Below are positions 12,045 through 22,715 of a stretch of DNA of 64,000 bases, one piece after another. Location: positions 4,893,255-4,957,254 of the forward strand of contig NW_021167080.1 in NCBI RefSeq assembly GCF_003711515.1. The letters run 5' to 3'. Numbering within the stretch: the stretch's first letter is position 1; every line of letters begins with the position of its first letter. The translations under genes were made by a program, and so were the position numbers. A model generated the notes under the pieces. It was not told the DNA's origin. It saw only the letters and a list, made by a program, of their open reading frames with translations, and made no database searches. Source of the stretch: Sodiomyces alkalinus F11. Taxonomy: Eukaryota; Ascomycota; Sordariomycetes; Glomerellales; Plectosphaerellaceae.

Positions 12045-12629
12045 TTACCACCAAGAACCTAGCCCCAAATCATACCAAACTCCCACAACCCCACAGACAA
12101 GCGAAACAAGATACAAAGACCGAATACCCGCCATGAGAGACCCTCTAGGCCCACCCCCGGATGCCCCAGCCCCGCTAGGCGCAGCATCGCTCGTGGCAGC
12201 ACCCCCAGCGTCCCCCTCATGCAGAATTCGAAAGTCGTACGTCAACCCAGACGGCTCGCACACGGTCCCCTCGGACATGTCCATGACGGGACTCCAGTGT
12301 CCTGCGGCGCAACGCTGCCATCTCGTCGTCATGCAGTTCCATCGGCCTTCCTCGTCGGGGCAAGGCGCGCCTTCTGCCTGCTGACGGCGCGCAAGCTGGC
12401 GGTTTCGTTCGGGTGCGTTCTCGAGCTCGGACGAGGTCGGTAGTGAGGTCGGTAGGGATGATGCGGCTGGAGTGGCTGGCGATGATGCTGGTAGAGTGGA
12501 TGCATATGACCTACCCAGAAGACCTGGGTGGTTTGGCGTCTGGGTTGCCAGAGACAGTGGGAGGAAGAAGGCAAGCACGAGGGAAAGAATGAGAAGAGGT
12601 CTGAGTTGTGATGTGTTTCGTATCGCCAT
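12045..12629 (-). CDS. Small secreted, probably GPI-anchored cysteine-module protein, 194 aa
   Basis: A single exon. I start it at 12629 (MAIRNTSQLRPLLILSLVLA), because that gives a clean signal peptide, rather than at the in-frame ATG 54 bases upstream. A Ser/Thr/Pro-rich linker (residues about 30-75) leads to a compact module with four cysteines spaced C-x8-C-x7-C-x16-C and aromatic residues (GRWNC, RWQRC, GHWSPVM, EGTVCEPSG). Such modules sit in fungal extracellular wall or carbohydrate-binding proteins; the match is by pattern only. After a small-residue region (GAGASGGGPRGS) the C-terminus is hydrophobic (LYLVSLVCGVVGVWYDLGLG), as expected for a GPI-attachment signal. It probably sits on the cell wall or plasma membrane outer face. 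Function unknown. Confidence 0.7.
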   Translation of the reverse strand: MAIRNTSQLRPLLILSLVLAFFLPLSLATQTPNHPGLLGRSYASTLPASSPATPAASSLPTSLPTSSELENAPERNRQLARRQQAEGAPCPDEEGRWNCMTTRWQRCAAGHWSPVMDMSEGTVCEPSGLTYDFRILHEGDAGGAATSDAAPSGAGASGGGPRGSLMAGIRSLYLVSLVCGVVGVWYDLGLGSWW

Positions 12630-13643
12630 TTTCTTTGCCGGGCGTGTGTGTGAGGCAGAGGCACGGAGGCAGTAAGATGTCATGTCTTGACTCTTGATTC
12701 AGGGGGTCGACGTCTCGACTCTCGCCTTGTGGGATATATCAAATGGTGAGTTGAGATTGTCCAGGAGGAACATTCCAGACAGTGACACCATTCACGGAGC
12801 ACAAGCTAGTCAAGAAGGAACATGAAGTGACTAAAGAAGACGATTTAGTGCAATAATTGACAGTGAAAAGGGAGCAAGATCCACGCAGCCCAACATCCGA
12901 GTCAACCACTAACACACGTCCCGACCGGACAACCATCCCGCATTCCACGGTGTCCACCCCTGTCGATCTCATCAAATGATTGTAGATACCTAACCTCACA
13001 AGAAAGAGATGCATGCAGAGAAGTTCAAGCCAAAAGTAGGACTAAAGGTGGAAAGACGTCCGTCTGTTGATGCCCAACAAAATCACAATGTCAAAATCCA
13101 CCCGCCGTGGATTCTAGGACGTGGACAGCCACCATTGGGCACTGGGCATCGTGCCACTTACACCGCATCACCTAGAGAAATTGACCGTCGGCCGTCGTAA
13201 CGGCTACGTGGTATTGGGGTGATGCGTGAGAGTGAAACCATCTCTCACATATACACACACAGACACATCTTGCATTTGCTACGGATACCATTTGTCTCCA
13301 ACGGATGCAGGAACCAGTGACCAAGCACCCGGCTGCAAGTCAAAAGAGAGACATCAATGATATCTTCAACCAGTCAAAGTCAGACATGAATAAACACACA
13401 AAAAGCCCATCAAATTGGTATCAAATACGAACTGCGCTAATCGCCTATAGTGGTACGTCGTATATCTTCACATCGCATCAACACACAACCGCCTACTCAC
13501 TCACTATCCGCTCGCCCAATGTCGTCTCCGAAAACGAGGCAAAAAAAAACAAAAAAAAAAAAAAAAAAACATAATACGAAGAGAGAAGAAGGAAAAAACC
13601 TCCCCATGCCGACCGTCAAGTCAACGACCCGCCGGCACAGCCC
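12630..13643. other. Intergenic spacer with A-rich tract
   Basis: About 1 kb between two minus-strand genes. The promoter of the cysteine-module gene and the 3' UTR of the polyQ gene must lie here. A nearly pure A tract runs about 13542-13570 (T tract on the transcribed strand, just past the polyQ gene's 3' end). No coding signal. Confidence 0.45.
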
Positions 13644-15117
13644 TTACTTCGTAATGCGCCTCACCCACAACGTCGTAGGCTCATACTCCGCAGACTGGTC
13701 CATCCGCTTGTAAGCCCGGTGCAACTTCAACCCAATCTCGTACTCCTCGCGCTGCACGTCGGCGAGCTCCACCTTGAAGGCCTCCACCTTGCGCTTCTCC
13801 GCCTCGCGCTTGCGCAGCACCTCCTCGCTCGCCAGCAGGTTGTCGGTCGGCATCAGCTCCGTCATCTGCCGGATGGCGATGTTGATGTTGATGCGCCGGT
13901 TCCCGAGCGCCTGCAGCCGCGCGTTGAGGTGCGCCACGCGGTCGTTGACGGATAGCAGCTCGGGTGGGGCTGGAGGGAGGGCTTTGCTTAGGGAGAGGAT
14001 CGACTGGCGACGGTCGCCGTTGAGGGCGGCGGGGGCGATGGCGGCGGTAGGAGCGGCGACGGGGGAAGGAGAAGGAGAGGGAGAGGGAGAGAGAGAGGGA
14101 GAGGGAGAAGAGGTGGTTTGGGCCGTCGTCGCCTTCTTCCCTTCAGAACGACCGCCGATGTAAGGCGACCCCATAGTAATGACAACCGGGTTGTCGCTCA
14201 TTCCCTCGCGGGACGGGACGGGTCGTCTGCGCTCCATGACGGATTCGACCACCTGAACAGGCATAGGAGGGAGGTCCGAGTCAATCGAGTCGCGGGGCGA
14301 GCCGGTGTTGGTGGACGTGGCGTAGGTGGTGTAGCTGAATCGCGACGCCGGCTGCACCCAAGTGTCAGGCTCGTGCTCGGGTTCGGGTTCGTGGCTGCGA
14401 TCGCGATAGCGATCGACGGCGGGAGGCGAAGGCTGGGTGGAATAAACGCTGGACGAGACGGACTCGTGAGGAGCGTGCCTGTTGTGCTGGGGTGAAGTGG
14501 TAAGAGAGTTGGGTGGGGGAGGTTTCCTGCGGAGGGCCTTGTCGTTGTTACCGGGGTGCGACTGTGGGCTGCCCGGATCAACCACCAGGGCATTGTCGGA
14601 TGCGAGAAGGGTACGGGTATTCGTAGGTGCGGATAATGGGGGGTAATTGCGATGGCGATGGCGCAGCGTCTCAGGAACCAGGGTCCGGATGGTTGGTGTG
14701 GGCGCCGTTGTGGCCATGGACGTTTCAGAATCGGAGGGGCTTACGGGGGATAACGGGGTCGAGGTCCTGTCCAATGGTGAGTGCCACAATGGGGAGTGCG
14801 ACGGTCGATCAAGGGTTGGTGTGCTGGTGGTGCTGTTGGTGGTTGAGGTGGTAGTGGCTGTGGTGGCTGCCCATGCCTTGGCCTTGGTGGCGGCAGCAGT
14901 GATGCGCTTGCTACTCTTACGGGGGATGGAAAGCGGCGGCGCCACGACCGGGTTGTCTCGAACAGGCTCGACGATAGGAGTGCGACCGCTGGCACCACGC
15001 CATCCCGGACGGTTGTCGATGGAGGATAACGGTGATGTTCCGGTGGGAGCAGGCGAACGAGATGTAGCAGCAGGGCGGGTAGTATTTCCTCGGATGCGAT
15101 CACCCAACGAGCGGGAT

Positions 15118-15159
<42 letters not shown>

Positions 15160-16580
15160 GGTTGAGGCGGTGGCGTGCGTGCTGGGACACTAGACAAGTC
15201 GCTAGCGTGCCCCTGATCGTGGCCCGCGCGCCCGGGAGTTCCCGACGTAGGCTCGCTCATCACGTTCGCTTCGCTCGACCGGCGGGTCCCGATGGCGTCC
15301 TGGTTTCTACGACGCTCGCGACGCAACATGGGGATGTTGCTCCGCTGGCGCGGCGATGCAGGCCGGTCGGGTCTTTGGGATTTCCTCGTGCGGGGCGACG
15401 TTTTCCGTTGTTCTTGGGGTTGTTGGTGTTGCTCGTCAGTCTCTTGTTGCTTCTGCTTCTGCTGCTGCTGCTGCTTCTGTCGTTGCTGTTTCTGCAGCAT
15501 CTCCTGGTATCGTTGCTCTCGTTCCTCCAAATCCTGTCGCTCCTGCGCTTCCATGTACAGCCGATAGTGTCTCTGGGCGATTGCGAGTTGAGACATGTCC
15601 GGCATTTCGTCAATCGGTGAGACATCGTCCTCGTTCAATGGTCGGCTGCACATGTCGACAAAGTCAATTCACCGATCGGGCCATTATCACAGGGTACAAG
15701 CCCGCAACAGCATCGAGGGACAATGTTCCGGGGGAAAAAAGAAGAAGAAAAAAGAAGAACAAAAAAAAGAGCAAAGGGCCGCCTTAGAACTTACCCGTCG
15801 TCAGGATTGAGCTCGGGCGAGCTAGGAGGCGAAACGCCGTCGGCGTTGACCATAGTGACCGGTGCAGCGCCATAGTAGCCGTTCATGTGCGGTGGTCCCT
15901 GACTAGCACTCTGCGGCGCATAGACCGTCGAGGTCGGCCGCCAAACGCCCGCGGTGTTCATGCGGTTCGTAGACTGACGGACGTCGGCTAAATCAATATT
16001 GATAAATTTAGTGAAGCTCGGGTGTAGATATTGGGTGTATCGATATCGGTTTCGTTTCTGGCGTTTGGGAGGAGGGAAAGACGCTGTCGTAGAACCCCGA
16101 GAGGAGGAGCTTCTGTCGTCGCTGTGAAGGATGAGTTCGAAGGGTCAATCGACAGGCATCATGAGCGGGTAATGTGCAGCTTTTAAAATAAATTTAATTC
16201 TTCGCAATGGATGGATGCACTTACTCGAAGCCTGGATAATAAAGGTGTCGATCCTGCACCTCTTGTTGAGACTCGTCCTCCTCCTCGTACACGCGCTGGG
16301 CGACACCACGTCGGATCTCGTACTTGCGTGTCGTGTTCTCGTCGTCGACGCGCGTGGTGATAAAGTCGTCGGAGGCCGAATCACCAGCGGTAATGGTGGT
16401 CGTAATGGTGGCTTTCAGATCAACGTCGGACCCCTTGGACCGTAGGGGAAGGTCGACGTGAGTCTCGTCGGTGGTGATGTCGGTGTGAACTTGGACAAGT
16501 GCCAGAGGAAGCAGCGGAATGGTGTTGTGAGAATTGTAGGCGTCGTTGCCTCGAGGGCTTCGGCCACGTCGGGAAGCCAT
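13644..16580 (-). CDS. Large low-complexity polyQ protein with conserved helical C-terminus, 894 aa, three exons
   Basis: Exons in order are 16580-16225, 16121-15795 and 15645-13644, joined across introns with GTAAGT donors and CACAG/TGCAG acceptors; all phases agree. The start MASRRGRSPRGNDAY is the first ATG. Residues 1-118 form a Thr-rich segment (ATITTTITAGDSASDDF). The middle is disordered and rich in Ser, Pro, Arg and Gln, with a charged QK/QE-rich helix (QKQQRQKQQQQQKQKQQE) and a pure glutamine run encoded by the CAG/CAA repeat at about 15117-15159. The last 100 residues are well structured: a predicted helical hairpin with NRRININIAIRQMTELMP, then a Lys/Glu coiled coil (LRKREAEKRKVEAF), ending YEPTTLWVRRITK. 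That tail looks conserved and may be the functional domain, but I do not recognise the family. Nuclear or cytoskeletal adaptor roles are possible; this is a guess. Confidence 0.75.
15117..15159 (-). repeat. CAG/CAA trinucleotide repeat encoding polyglutamine
   Basis: On the + strand this reads as alternating TTG/CTG triplets (CAA/CAG on the coding strand), giving an unbroken run of about fourteen glutamines inside the 894-aa protein. Mixing CAG and CAA usually slows slippage, so the tract is probably kept by selection or is moderately stable. Confidence 0.85.
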
Positions 16581-18834
16581 TGTGTTCGTACCTTAGGTAC
16601 CTTATGAATACGCCGTAATCTGTATCCTGCATCCGTTCCATGTACGGCGTAAGTACAGTTTGCTTAGTGCCGGGTCCACCGATGTACCTGAGAGTGGCAT
16701 CTACTTTCCAGTGAGTGGTAATGTTGTGGGAGGTGAGGTATCTAGATACGGTGTTACTCACTGTCGGAAGGAGTCAGTGCCCCGCTATACTTCTGGGTAC
16801 CATGCCTCGCGAGGGTACGCACCATACGGATGAGGGTTACAGTGGCCCTATGTACGAATACCTTATGTACAACGTACTTCGTAGGTAACCGCGCAGCGCT
16901 AAGCTTCCCTGCTTCCCCCCCAACGTCGCCCCCTTACCCCTTAGCACTCCCCTTCAGCGCCCTATCACTTCAGGGGAAAGCAGCAGAGCTGACACCGTAC
17001 TACGCACTCCTGCGTCAAATGTCGGAGGGAGCCCCTAAAAGACCAGTGAACCGACCGCTGATCTGGTACCAAGTGGACGAAGGAAGAAGTGGATTTCTCC
17101 TTCTGCTTCTTCTTGTTCTCTTCTTCTGTTCCTTGGTCCTTGGTCCTTGGTCCACAGTTCACCTCCCCGAGACAGATCGACGCACGCCGTCTGGCTGGCT
17201 AGGAGGGTTGGTCGTCGGCAGTTCCTTGCTTTGTCAGATCCTCCCGTGTCGATCCGCCGCCGTCATTGGGGAATCTTGGGATCACTGGTCCGGTCGGAGG
17301 TCGGTTTTCTTTCGTCTTCGTCGTCTCCGAATCTGTGGCTATCAAGTCGCCAACGCCGAAGGATATGAAACAAAAAGCAGACAGCAGAACTGGTAGGGCA
17401 CGGTAGGCCAAAAGGTGAAGCTGAAACACTTTGACGTGTGTTGGCGTTGTCTGTCACAAATGGAATGGGGAGAAACAGGAACGAAAGAGGAAGAAACAAA
17501 AGAAGGGGGGAAAAAAGGTAAAAGAAACCACCGCCGCCTCTTCCTGTCAACTAGATGCTCTCATTTCGCTGCTGTTCCTGTTCAGTTAAATGGTCCGAGT
17601 GCTTGCTGTCGTGGTCAGGGCCCTTCAGGGGAACAGGAGAACAGGGTTAGCCCAGCCAGTCCCATCCTGTCGTTGGTTGGCGGTGGCGGGACTCGTCAAA
17701 ATTAAACTGTCAACAAACAAGACAAACAAGACGAGACAGCATCGCCGGTGAACCGTGAGCATGGGAAATTATTTTGAAGCGAGACCGGCACCTGCCGAAT
17801 ATTCCTACGATCTATCCGTATTCAGCCTTCACCACTTCACTTGGTTGGTTCTTTGAGGGCACTGGGGGCTTCAGGTCATCTCTCTCTCCCGACGACAGCC
17901 TTCAAATTAAGTGGTAATTCAGGGGCGTTCTCGGCCAAGGAATTGGCCTGGGGTCAACGGCAACACAATTGAAAAAGGGGAATATCAGTCAATGACATGC
18001 CGTAGTGATAATGTTGTCAACAAGGGAAAATCCAAGGTATTTAATTATACTTAATTTAATACGAGGGACGGCTGGGGATACTAGAACGATAAGCTGACCA
18101 TTGGTCCTTGATGCACCGAATCATAAAACTATGCCCCTTTGGCCAAGAAATATCTTCGAAGTTGTAGCTAGCTCGTCCTATCTCTGGTTAATCTTCAGAT
18201 ACCATCCCAAAACTGTCATCGGATCTCCTCAGCGCCTTGCTCTTCTACTTGGGACCAGCACTACGAAAACACGAACTGAACTCGACATTGGCCAACGGCT
18301 CCGGTCGTCTCAACCAAATCGTGCAGGTAGAAACAACCAGTTGGCTGACTCTATCCACACATCGGTCCCAAATGAAGGACAACCCACCAGGCCTACAGAC
18401 GAGACGAGACGACTCCATCACGGAATCTCTCATCCGAGTACGCCCCTCGACGATCCCCAATTTCTCTCCACCCTAACCATACCCAATCAGGAATAGGAGT
18501 ACATACTAGATCTTAGGAGATCTTGGGCGTATGTACGTTGTATGTGTACAAAGTACATACATAAGCTTGGACCGCCAGTCCATTCCTATTTTTAGTCCCC
18601 CCAATCTCGGGCCCCGAACCGCTTCGGACCCCCCATGGTCGTTGAGCGTTCAAGACTGTGAAGCACGAAAAGCTGGTCCCAACTTTTAAGATGGGTCCGA
18701 AGGAATGACGTATGATGCTATGATGCCAAGTTCCGAACAGTTTCCGACATTAGATACCGCGTCTTTCAACCAAAACCAATAGCTTGACAAGAAAGTATGA
18801 ACGAACGAATGTAACGAATGAACGACTCCAACCA
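16581..18834. other. Long intergenic region, no supported gene
   Basis: About 2.25 kb between two minus-strand genes. The palindrome-like GTACCTTAGGTACC (16588-16601) sits just upstream of the polyQ-gene start and GTACTTCGTA lies at 16874-16883. A compact repeat (AGATCTTAGGAGATCTT, about 18510-18526) is followed by TATGTAC...GTACATA inverted repeats (about 18531-18560). The longer open frames in 16830-17400 are on conflicting strands and have no domain-like content. Confidence 0.45.
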
Positions 18835-19174
18835 CTAGACCACATTATCAACGCTAGACCGCGACGCCAGCTCTCCAACCTCCCAAACCTCAACCCGCGC
18901 GCCGCCGCCGACCTTGTCCTTCGAAACACCCCCTTTCGAACCCCCCGCCTGAGCCTCCCCCGCACCCTGATACCCCCTCGCGGTCGCGGCGGCGGCGGCG
19001 GCGCGTGTCCGTCTCTGCCGCTCCCGCTTCGCAAGACGTCTCCTGTTGATCCGGCCGGCGAGGCAGCCCAGAGCCACGAGCGCGGCGATGGAGCCCGTGA
19101 AGATGAGGATCGGGGTGGCTACCGAGATGGGCGTCTGCGGCGGCATCGGGATGACGGTGAGGGTTGTGGATAGG

Positions 19175-19211
<37 letters not shown>

Positions 19212-19296
19212 CGTTGCCGTTCAGGTTGTCGTAGGGTAGAGTCAGGTCTGGGAGGAAACTGGGGCCGTCTGGGCCGGGGAGGGGGGGAGCTGCCAT
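18835..19296 (-). CDS. Single-pass membrane protein with polyasparagine run, 153 aa
   Basis: A single exon starting at 19296 (MAAPPLPGPDGPSFLPDLTL). A run of about twelve asparagines at residues 29-41 is encoded by AAC repeats. It is followed by TVIPMPPQTPISVATP and one strongly hydrophobic helix (ILIFTGSIAALVALGCLAG). Right after the helix comes a dense basic stretch (RINRRRLAKRERQRR), which by the positive-inside rule puts the C-terminal half in the cytoplasm. The C-terminus is Ala/Gly-rich and then acidic-hydrophobic (VEVWEVGELASRSS). There is no known domain and no signal peptide besides the helix. It could be a small membrane adaptor or a rapidly evolving orphan. The start is the only good ATG, but an upstream exon cannot be excluded. 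Confidence 0.55.
19174..19211 (-). repeat. AAC trinucleotide repeat encoding polyasparagine
   Basis: An uninterrupted GTT repeat on the + strand (AAC on the coding strand) that encodes the Asn run before the membrane helix. A pure repeat like this is slippage-prone and should be length-polymorphic between strains. Confidence 0.85.
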
Positions 19297-20333
19297 TTGG
19301 CGACGACTTCGTTTCTGTTCGGCTTTGCGAGATGCGGAAAAAGAATGGTGTTGAGCGAGGATGAGTGGCGTTGATGATCGGCGGAAGGAGAGGAAGCAGG
19401 GTAATTACATGTAAGCAAGACTTGATGTCAGTCAGAACATCACGATGACAGGTTCAGGTGCAATTTTTCTGTTTCGCCCAAACCTGTGTAAGGTCTTGTG
19501 GTTTCCGCCTTACATCTCTGGATAACCGGTCATCCGGTCAGTAGTCGTGCAATGGTTCTTATATGTCTCTCGCAAGTGGGAGAGAAAATGGGCGGGCGTC
19601 AGGATGTTCACCCTTATGACTGACCCTGAACCACTTCTCTGGCGAGGCGGAAGAATGAATTTACTGTCACTTCTGTGCGGCTATGCCGATGGGAGAATCG
19701 TCAAATTTGACTGAAGTGTTTATTGACGTAGGTGCTGAAATGCCCAGTGGCACGAACAAAGGATTGATTAGCCGTATGTTGGCAAAGATGCATAACCTGA
19801 CTCCTGACTGTCGGCGGATGATTATGCCTGAGACTGGAGACGTTGAGCGAAGCAGTCTGATGTGAGGTCCGTGTCGGTCTTGTTGCTTTGTTGATGAGAG
19901 AGTAATATGCGCGAGATAATATTACGATAGATCACCTGAGAAAGCGAGCTGGAGATGGGATATCCCGGGATAGAGGGAGATACCGAGAGTCAATTGTGCT
20001 ACCCATTGTATCTACATAGGCTGTCAATAGTATAGTATACTGTATGGTCAGTGAGCCTGCTTTTGTAATAGCAGAATCCAGAATGCAGCCTGCCCAGGTT
20101 CACCGATTGATCTGCGTTTATCATGTTCTGTAATGCATAACCATGATCGGCGTGTTTGATCCCTTGACAATATGTCCTGTGGGAAAAGAAAGAAAAACCC
20201 AATAAAACAAAATCAAGTGCGCCGCGCTCTCAATGCAGATTTCCAGACCCTATAAATAATGACCCATCATTGCCTCTTTTTCTATGTCGTTTGGTGCCCA
20301 AGGTCTTCGTCCCACCCACAAACAATGTTCAAC
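19297..20333. other. Intergenic spacer
   Basis: About 1 kb between minus-strand genes. It is moderately AT-rich near 20000-20240 (3' side of the Ser/Thr-rich gene) and holds the promoter of the polyN gene near 19297-19500. I see no gene. A short + strand frame at 19683-19865 has no distinguishing feature. Confidence 0.4.
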
Positions 20334-21287
20334 TCATTTGAAATAGCGATTATTAGTGCCGTTCCAAGAAGGATATTTGGAGCTGTGCCACAGGCCGTTG
20401 TCGAAACTCTGGCTAGACAAGGAGGGCTGGGCACTGGAAAAATCGGTAATGCTCGACACGGAGGTGATAAGCGTCGTCGGAAAGTCGGTGAAGCTGGTAG
20501 GTATGGGAGAGGATGAGGGGTCACTGGATACGGTGGGCGAAACCTCCGACCATACAAAGGATGATGCAAAGGATGATGGCCGCGAGCTGAATTCCGATGA
20601 CATGGAAGTCGGCAGGGGAGGTTCTGAGCCCCATTCGACGGATGTGGATACGGAAATGGTAGGCTCGTGCTCCACACTGGAGGAGGATGCGGGTGGCTCG
20701 GAAGTCGACGAGATCGGTCCAGTTGGGTCCGTGTCGGGGGGGTCGTCCGGAGCCGCAGACGCAGAGGGTGTCGGATCGAGAAGAGATGGAAGGATCGAGG
20801 ATTCGGAAGACACCGCTGATGAGAGAGAGGAGACGGCCTCGGAGGAACTGGGCGATGGAGGCTGGGAAATTATAGGAGGGTTCGTGGATGTGCTGCTCGC
20901 AATGTCGGAAGAGGAAGAAGAGGAAGAGGTCGAGGAATGACTTAATGTCGGATCATAGACGATAACAGTCGTAGGGGCGCCGTCAATGGGCACGACAGGG
21001 ATGCGCGTGCGCGTGGTGATGACGGAAGTGAAGCTGATGTCGATGGACGACGGCAAGGACGTCGAAGCAGTAGACCTGGTGACAGTCACGGTAGGCGCAT
21101 CGCAGTCCGGGCCCGAACACCCGCCATCGATGGGAACGACGGAATATCCGGCTCGGGTGGTGGTAGCAGTCGTCTTCGTACCGTCGTGGTTCCCGTCTCT
21201 CGCGCGGAGCAGGCCGGGGAGGAATGGGTGAGCTATGGCCTGTGCAGAGAGAGCCAGGACGAGCGAAGAAGACGGGAGCAAGCGCAT
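20334..21287 (-). CDS. Secreted Ser/Thr-rich wall-type protein, 317 aa
   Basis: A single exon. I start it at 21287 (MRLLPSSSLVLALSAQAIAH), which gives a good signal peptide; an in-frame ATG lies 57 bases upstream. Two related blocks follow (SVVPIDGGCSGPDCDAP and RIPVVPIDGAPTTVIVYDP), each flanked by Val/Thr-rich strands (TVTVTRSTAST, SVITTRTR). That pattern is seen in fungal surface glycoproteins that expose beta strands on Ser/Thr stalks. Residues from about 110 onward are almost all Ser, Thr, Pro, Glu and Asp, a likely heavily O-mannosylated stalk. The C-terminus is short and polar (WHSSKYPSWNGTNNRYFK) with one N-glycosylation sequon and no GPI signal, so the protein is either soluble or wall-bound non-covalently. 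Function unknown. Confidence 0.7.
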   Translation of the reverse strand: MRLLPSSSLVLALSAQAIAHPFLPGLLRARDGNHDGTKTTATTTRAGYSVVPIDGGCSGPDCDAPTVTVTRSTASTSLPSSIDISFTSVITTRTRIPVVPIDGAPTTVIVYDPTLSHSSTSSSSSSSDIASSTSTNPPIISQPPSPSSSEAVSSLSSAVSSESSILPSLLDPTPSASAAPDDPPDTDPTGPISSTSEPPASSSSVEHEPTISVSTSVEWGSEPPLPTSMSSEFSSRPSSFASSFVWSEVSPTVSSDPSSSPIPTSFTDFPTTLITSVSSITDFSSAQPSLSSQSFDNGLWHSSKYPSWNGTNNRYFK

Positions 21288-22715
21288 TTCGACAGAGGCC
21301 AATAAGGCCGAGGAAGACTGCTTTGAAGATTGTTTTGTTTTCAAAGCAGTCTTTAAAAAAAACCGAGTTGAATATTGGGAAGGGTCGATGGTCGGGATTG
21401 GGCAGACGGCTCAGGGAGGGATCATGGCAGGATGCAGCAACTGCGAATTGGAGTCGGTCGATCCGTCGTCGCCTTGTCGATCATTGAACAATTTGGAGAG
21501 AATTGGTGAAAGGTGAGCATGCAGGAACCCGATGGGAGGGCCATGGTTAATATGTGCGGTAGTCGGGGCTGGGAGATCCATTCTGGTGTTGCTCGAATTG
21601 CGGATGGCTGGTAATTATGGGATTTCGTGATGGGGAAATGTTGGTGGTTGGGGTCTTTTTTCCTCCTTGGACGGAGTGCTCAAAGCATCCGTAAATGGAC
21701 GAGCTACCCCTGGCGTCCATACCATCACGTGACAGGCATGGTCGAGTGGGGTAGTCATCAAGTTACTTGGTACTTCGTACAGGCACTTTATGACCCGAGT
21801 GGCTTACGGTATGTCTGTGAGTTGACTCACCAGCCACCAACTGGACCGGGGTGTTGAGGCGGACTACGAAGTACATATTACGGTGGCTGTGTCGGCTTGT
21901 GACGCCAATCCCAGCGCGCAGGCCCAGTGGCTTAGCTTGAGTGGCTCGTCCCCACCCCCCCTTGGCCCCTCAGTCCGTCCAGCACCATCAGAGTCCGTCC
22001 CACCAAACTTGACATTTCACTCCTTCGATTTCGGTTCAGTTGAACAGTTGAACGTCACATAGCCACGTAACGAATCCTCAAAAGCAGTTCCAAACTCACG
22101 GGGGAAAAAAGTGCTCCGGTGAACCGTGAAACGATTCAAAATCGTACCAAACCCCAACACGTCAGCTCCGATCCGTTCTCGAGCAACCGGTCCAACCCTC
22201 CTCTACCGACCTACCTAGCTAGGTATTACACGGTCGCACCCAACTACTTACTGTTCTACTCCGTAATAGGGTAGTCCCTTGGCAAAGCTACCATGACGTT
22301 GTGCTCAGCCGCCCGGGTCCATGCCGCAGCCACGATACAAACCTGAACACCTCGCATCTGATGCCTCGTACGCCACCAACCTTAGCCTTTAGGGTCCCAG
22401 TTCTACACTAAATTCTAATCAGCAACCTTCTCCGTCCATTCGCCTCCACAGTCGGAAACATAACGGCAGCATACTAAGGTACTTATTACTTAACCTTCAG
22501 CAAGCCCTCCCTCTGGCTGGCGTCATCTCGTAAACAACATATCTTCAGCCACATCTCGCCAGCACATTTCCCTCTCTCGTCGCTCACTCTCGTCTCTCAC
22601 TCTCGTCGCTCATTTCGCTCGATTATTCGACGAGGTCTCTCAACATATCTATATTCTATACCTTTCACTCCGGCAGACTCTCACTCCCGGAGTCCCGACT
22701 CCCGAGTCCTCTGCT
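21288..22715. other. Divergent promoter region
   Basis: This separates the Ser/Thr-rich gene (-) from the annexin gene (+). It contains the hairpin described separately, TACTTCGTAC at 21771-21780, TACGAAGTA at about 21865-21873, and TACTCCGTA near 22257-22265. The annexin leader (22540-22715) is pyrimidine-rich with repeated CTCTCGTC units. No gene is supported. Confidence 0.5.
21314..21353 (-). other. Perfect 14-bp hairpin in the leader of the Ser/Thr-rich protein gene
   Basis: AAGACTGCTTTGAA at 21314-21327 and its exact reverse complement TTCAAAGCAGTCTT at 21340-21353 flank a 12-nt loop. It lies 27-66 bases upstream of the chosen start (21287), so it would be in the 5' leader of the minus-strand mRNA; if the upstream ATG (21344) were used, it would fall in the coding region. 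A run of A residues follows the outer arm on the + strand. Confidence 0.7.

Noticed and set aside
16830..17396. 188-codon + strand frame downstream of the TACTTCGTA motif
   Set aside because: Composition is random-like, with conflicting open frames on the minus strand and no start context.
21314..21353. Reading the hairpin plus A/T run as a bacterial-type terminator
   Set aside because: The window is eukaryotic with spliced genes; intrinsic terminators do not apply, so it is kept only as a leader hairpin.
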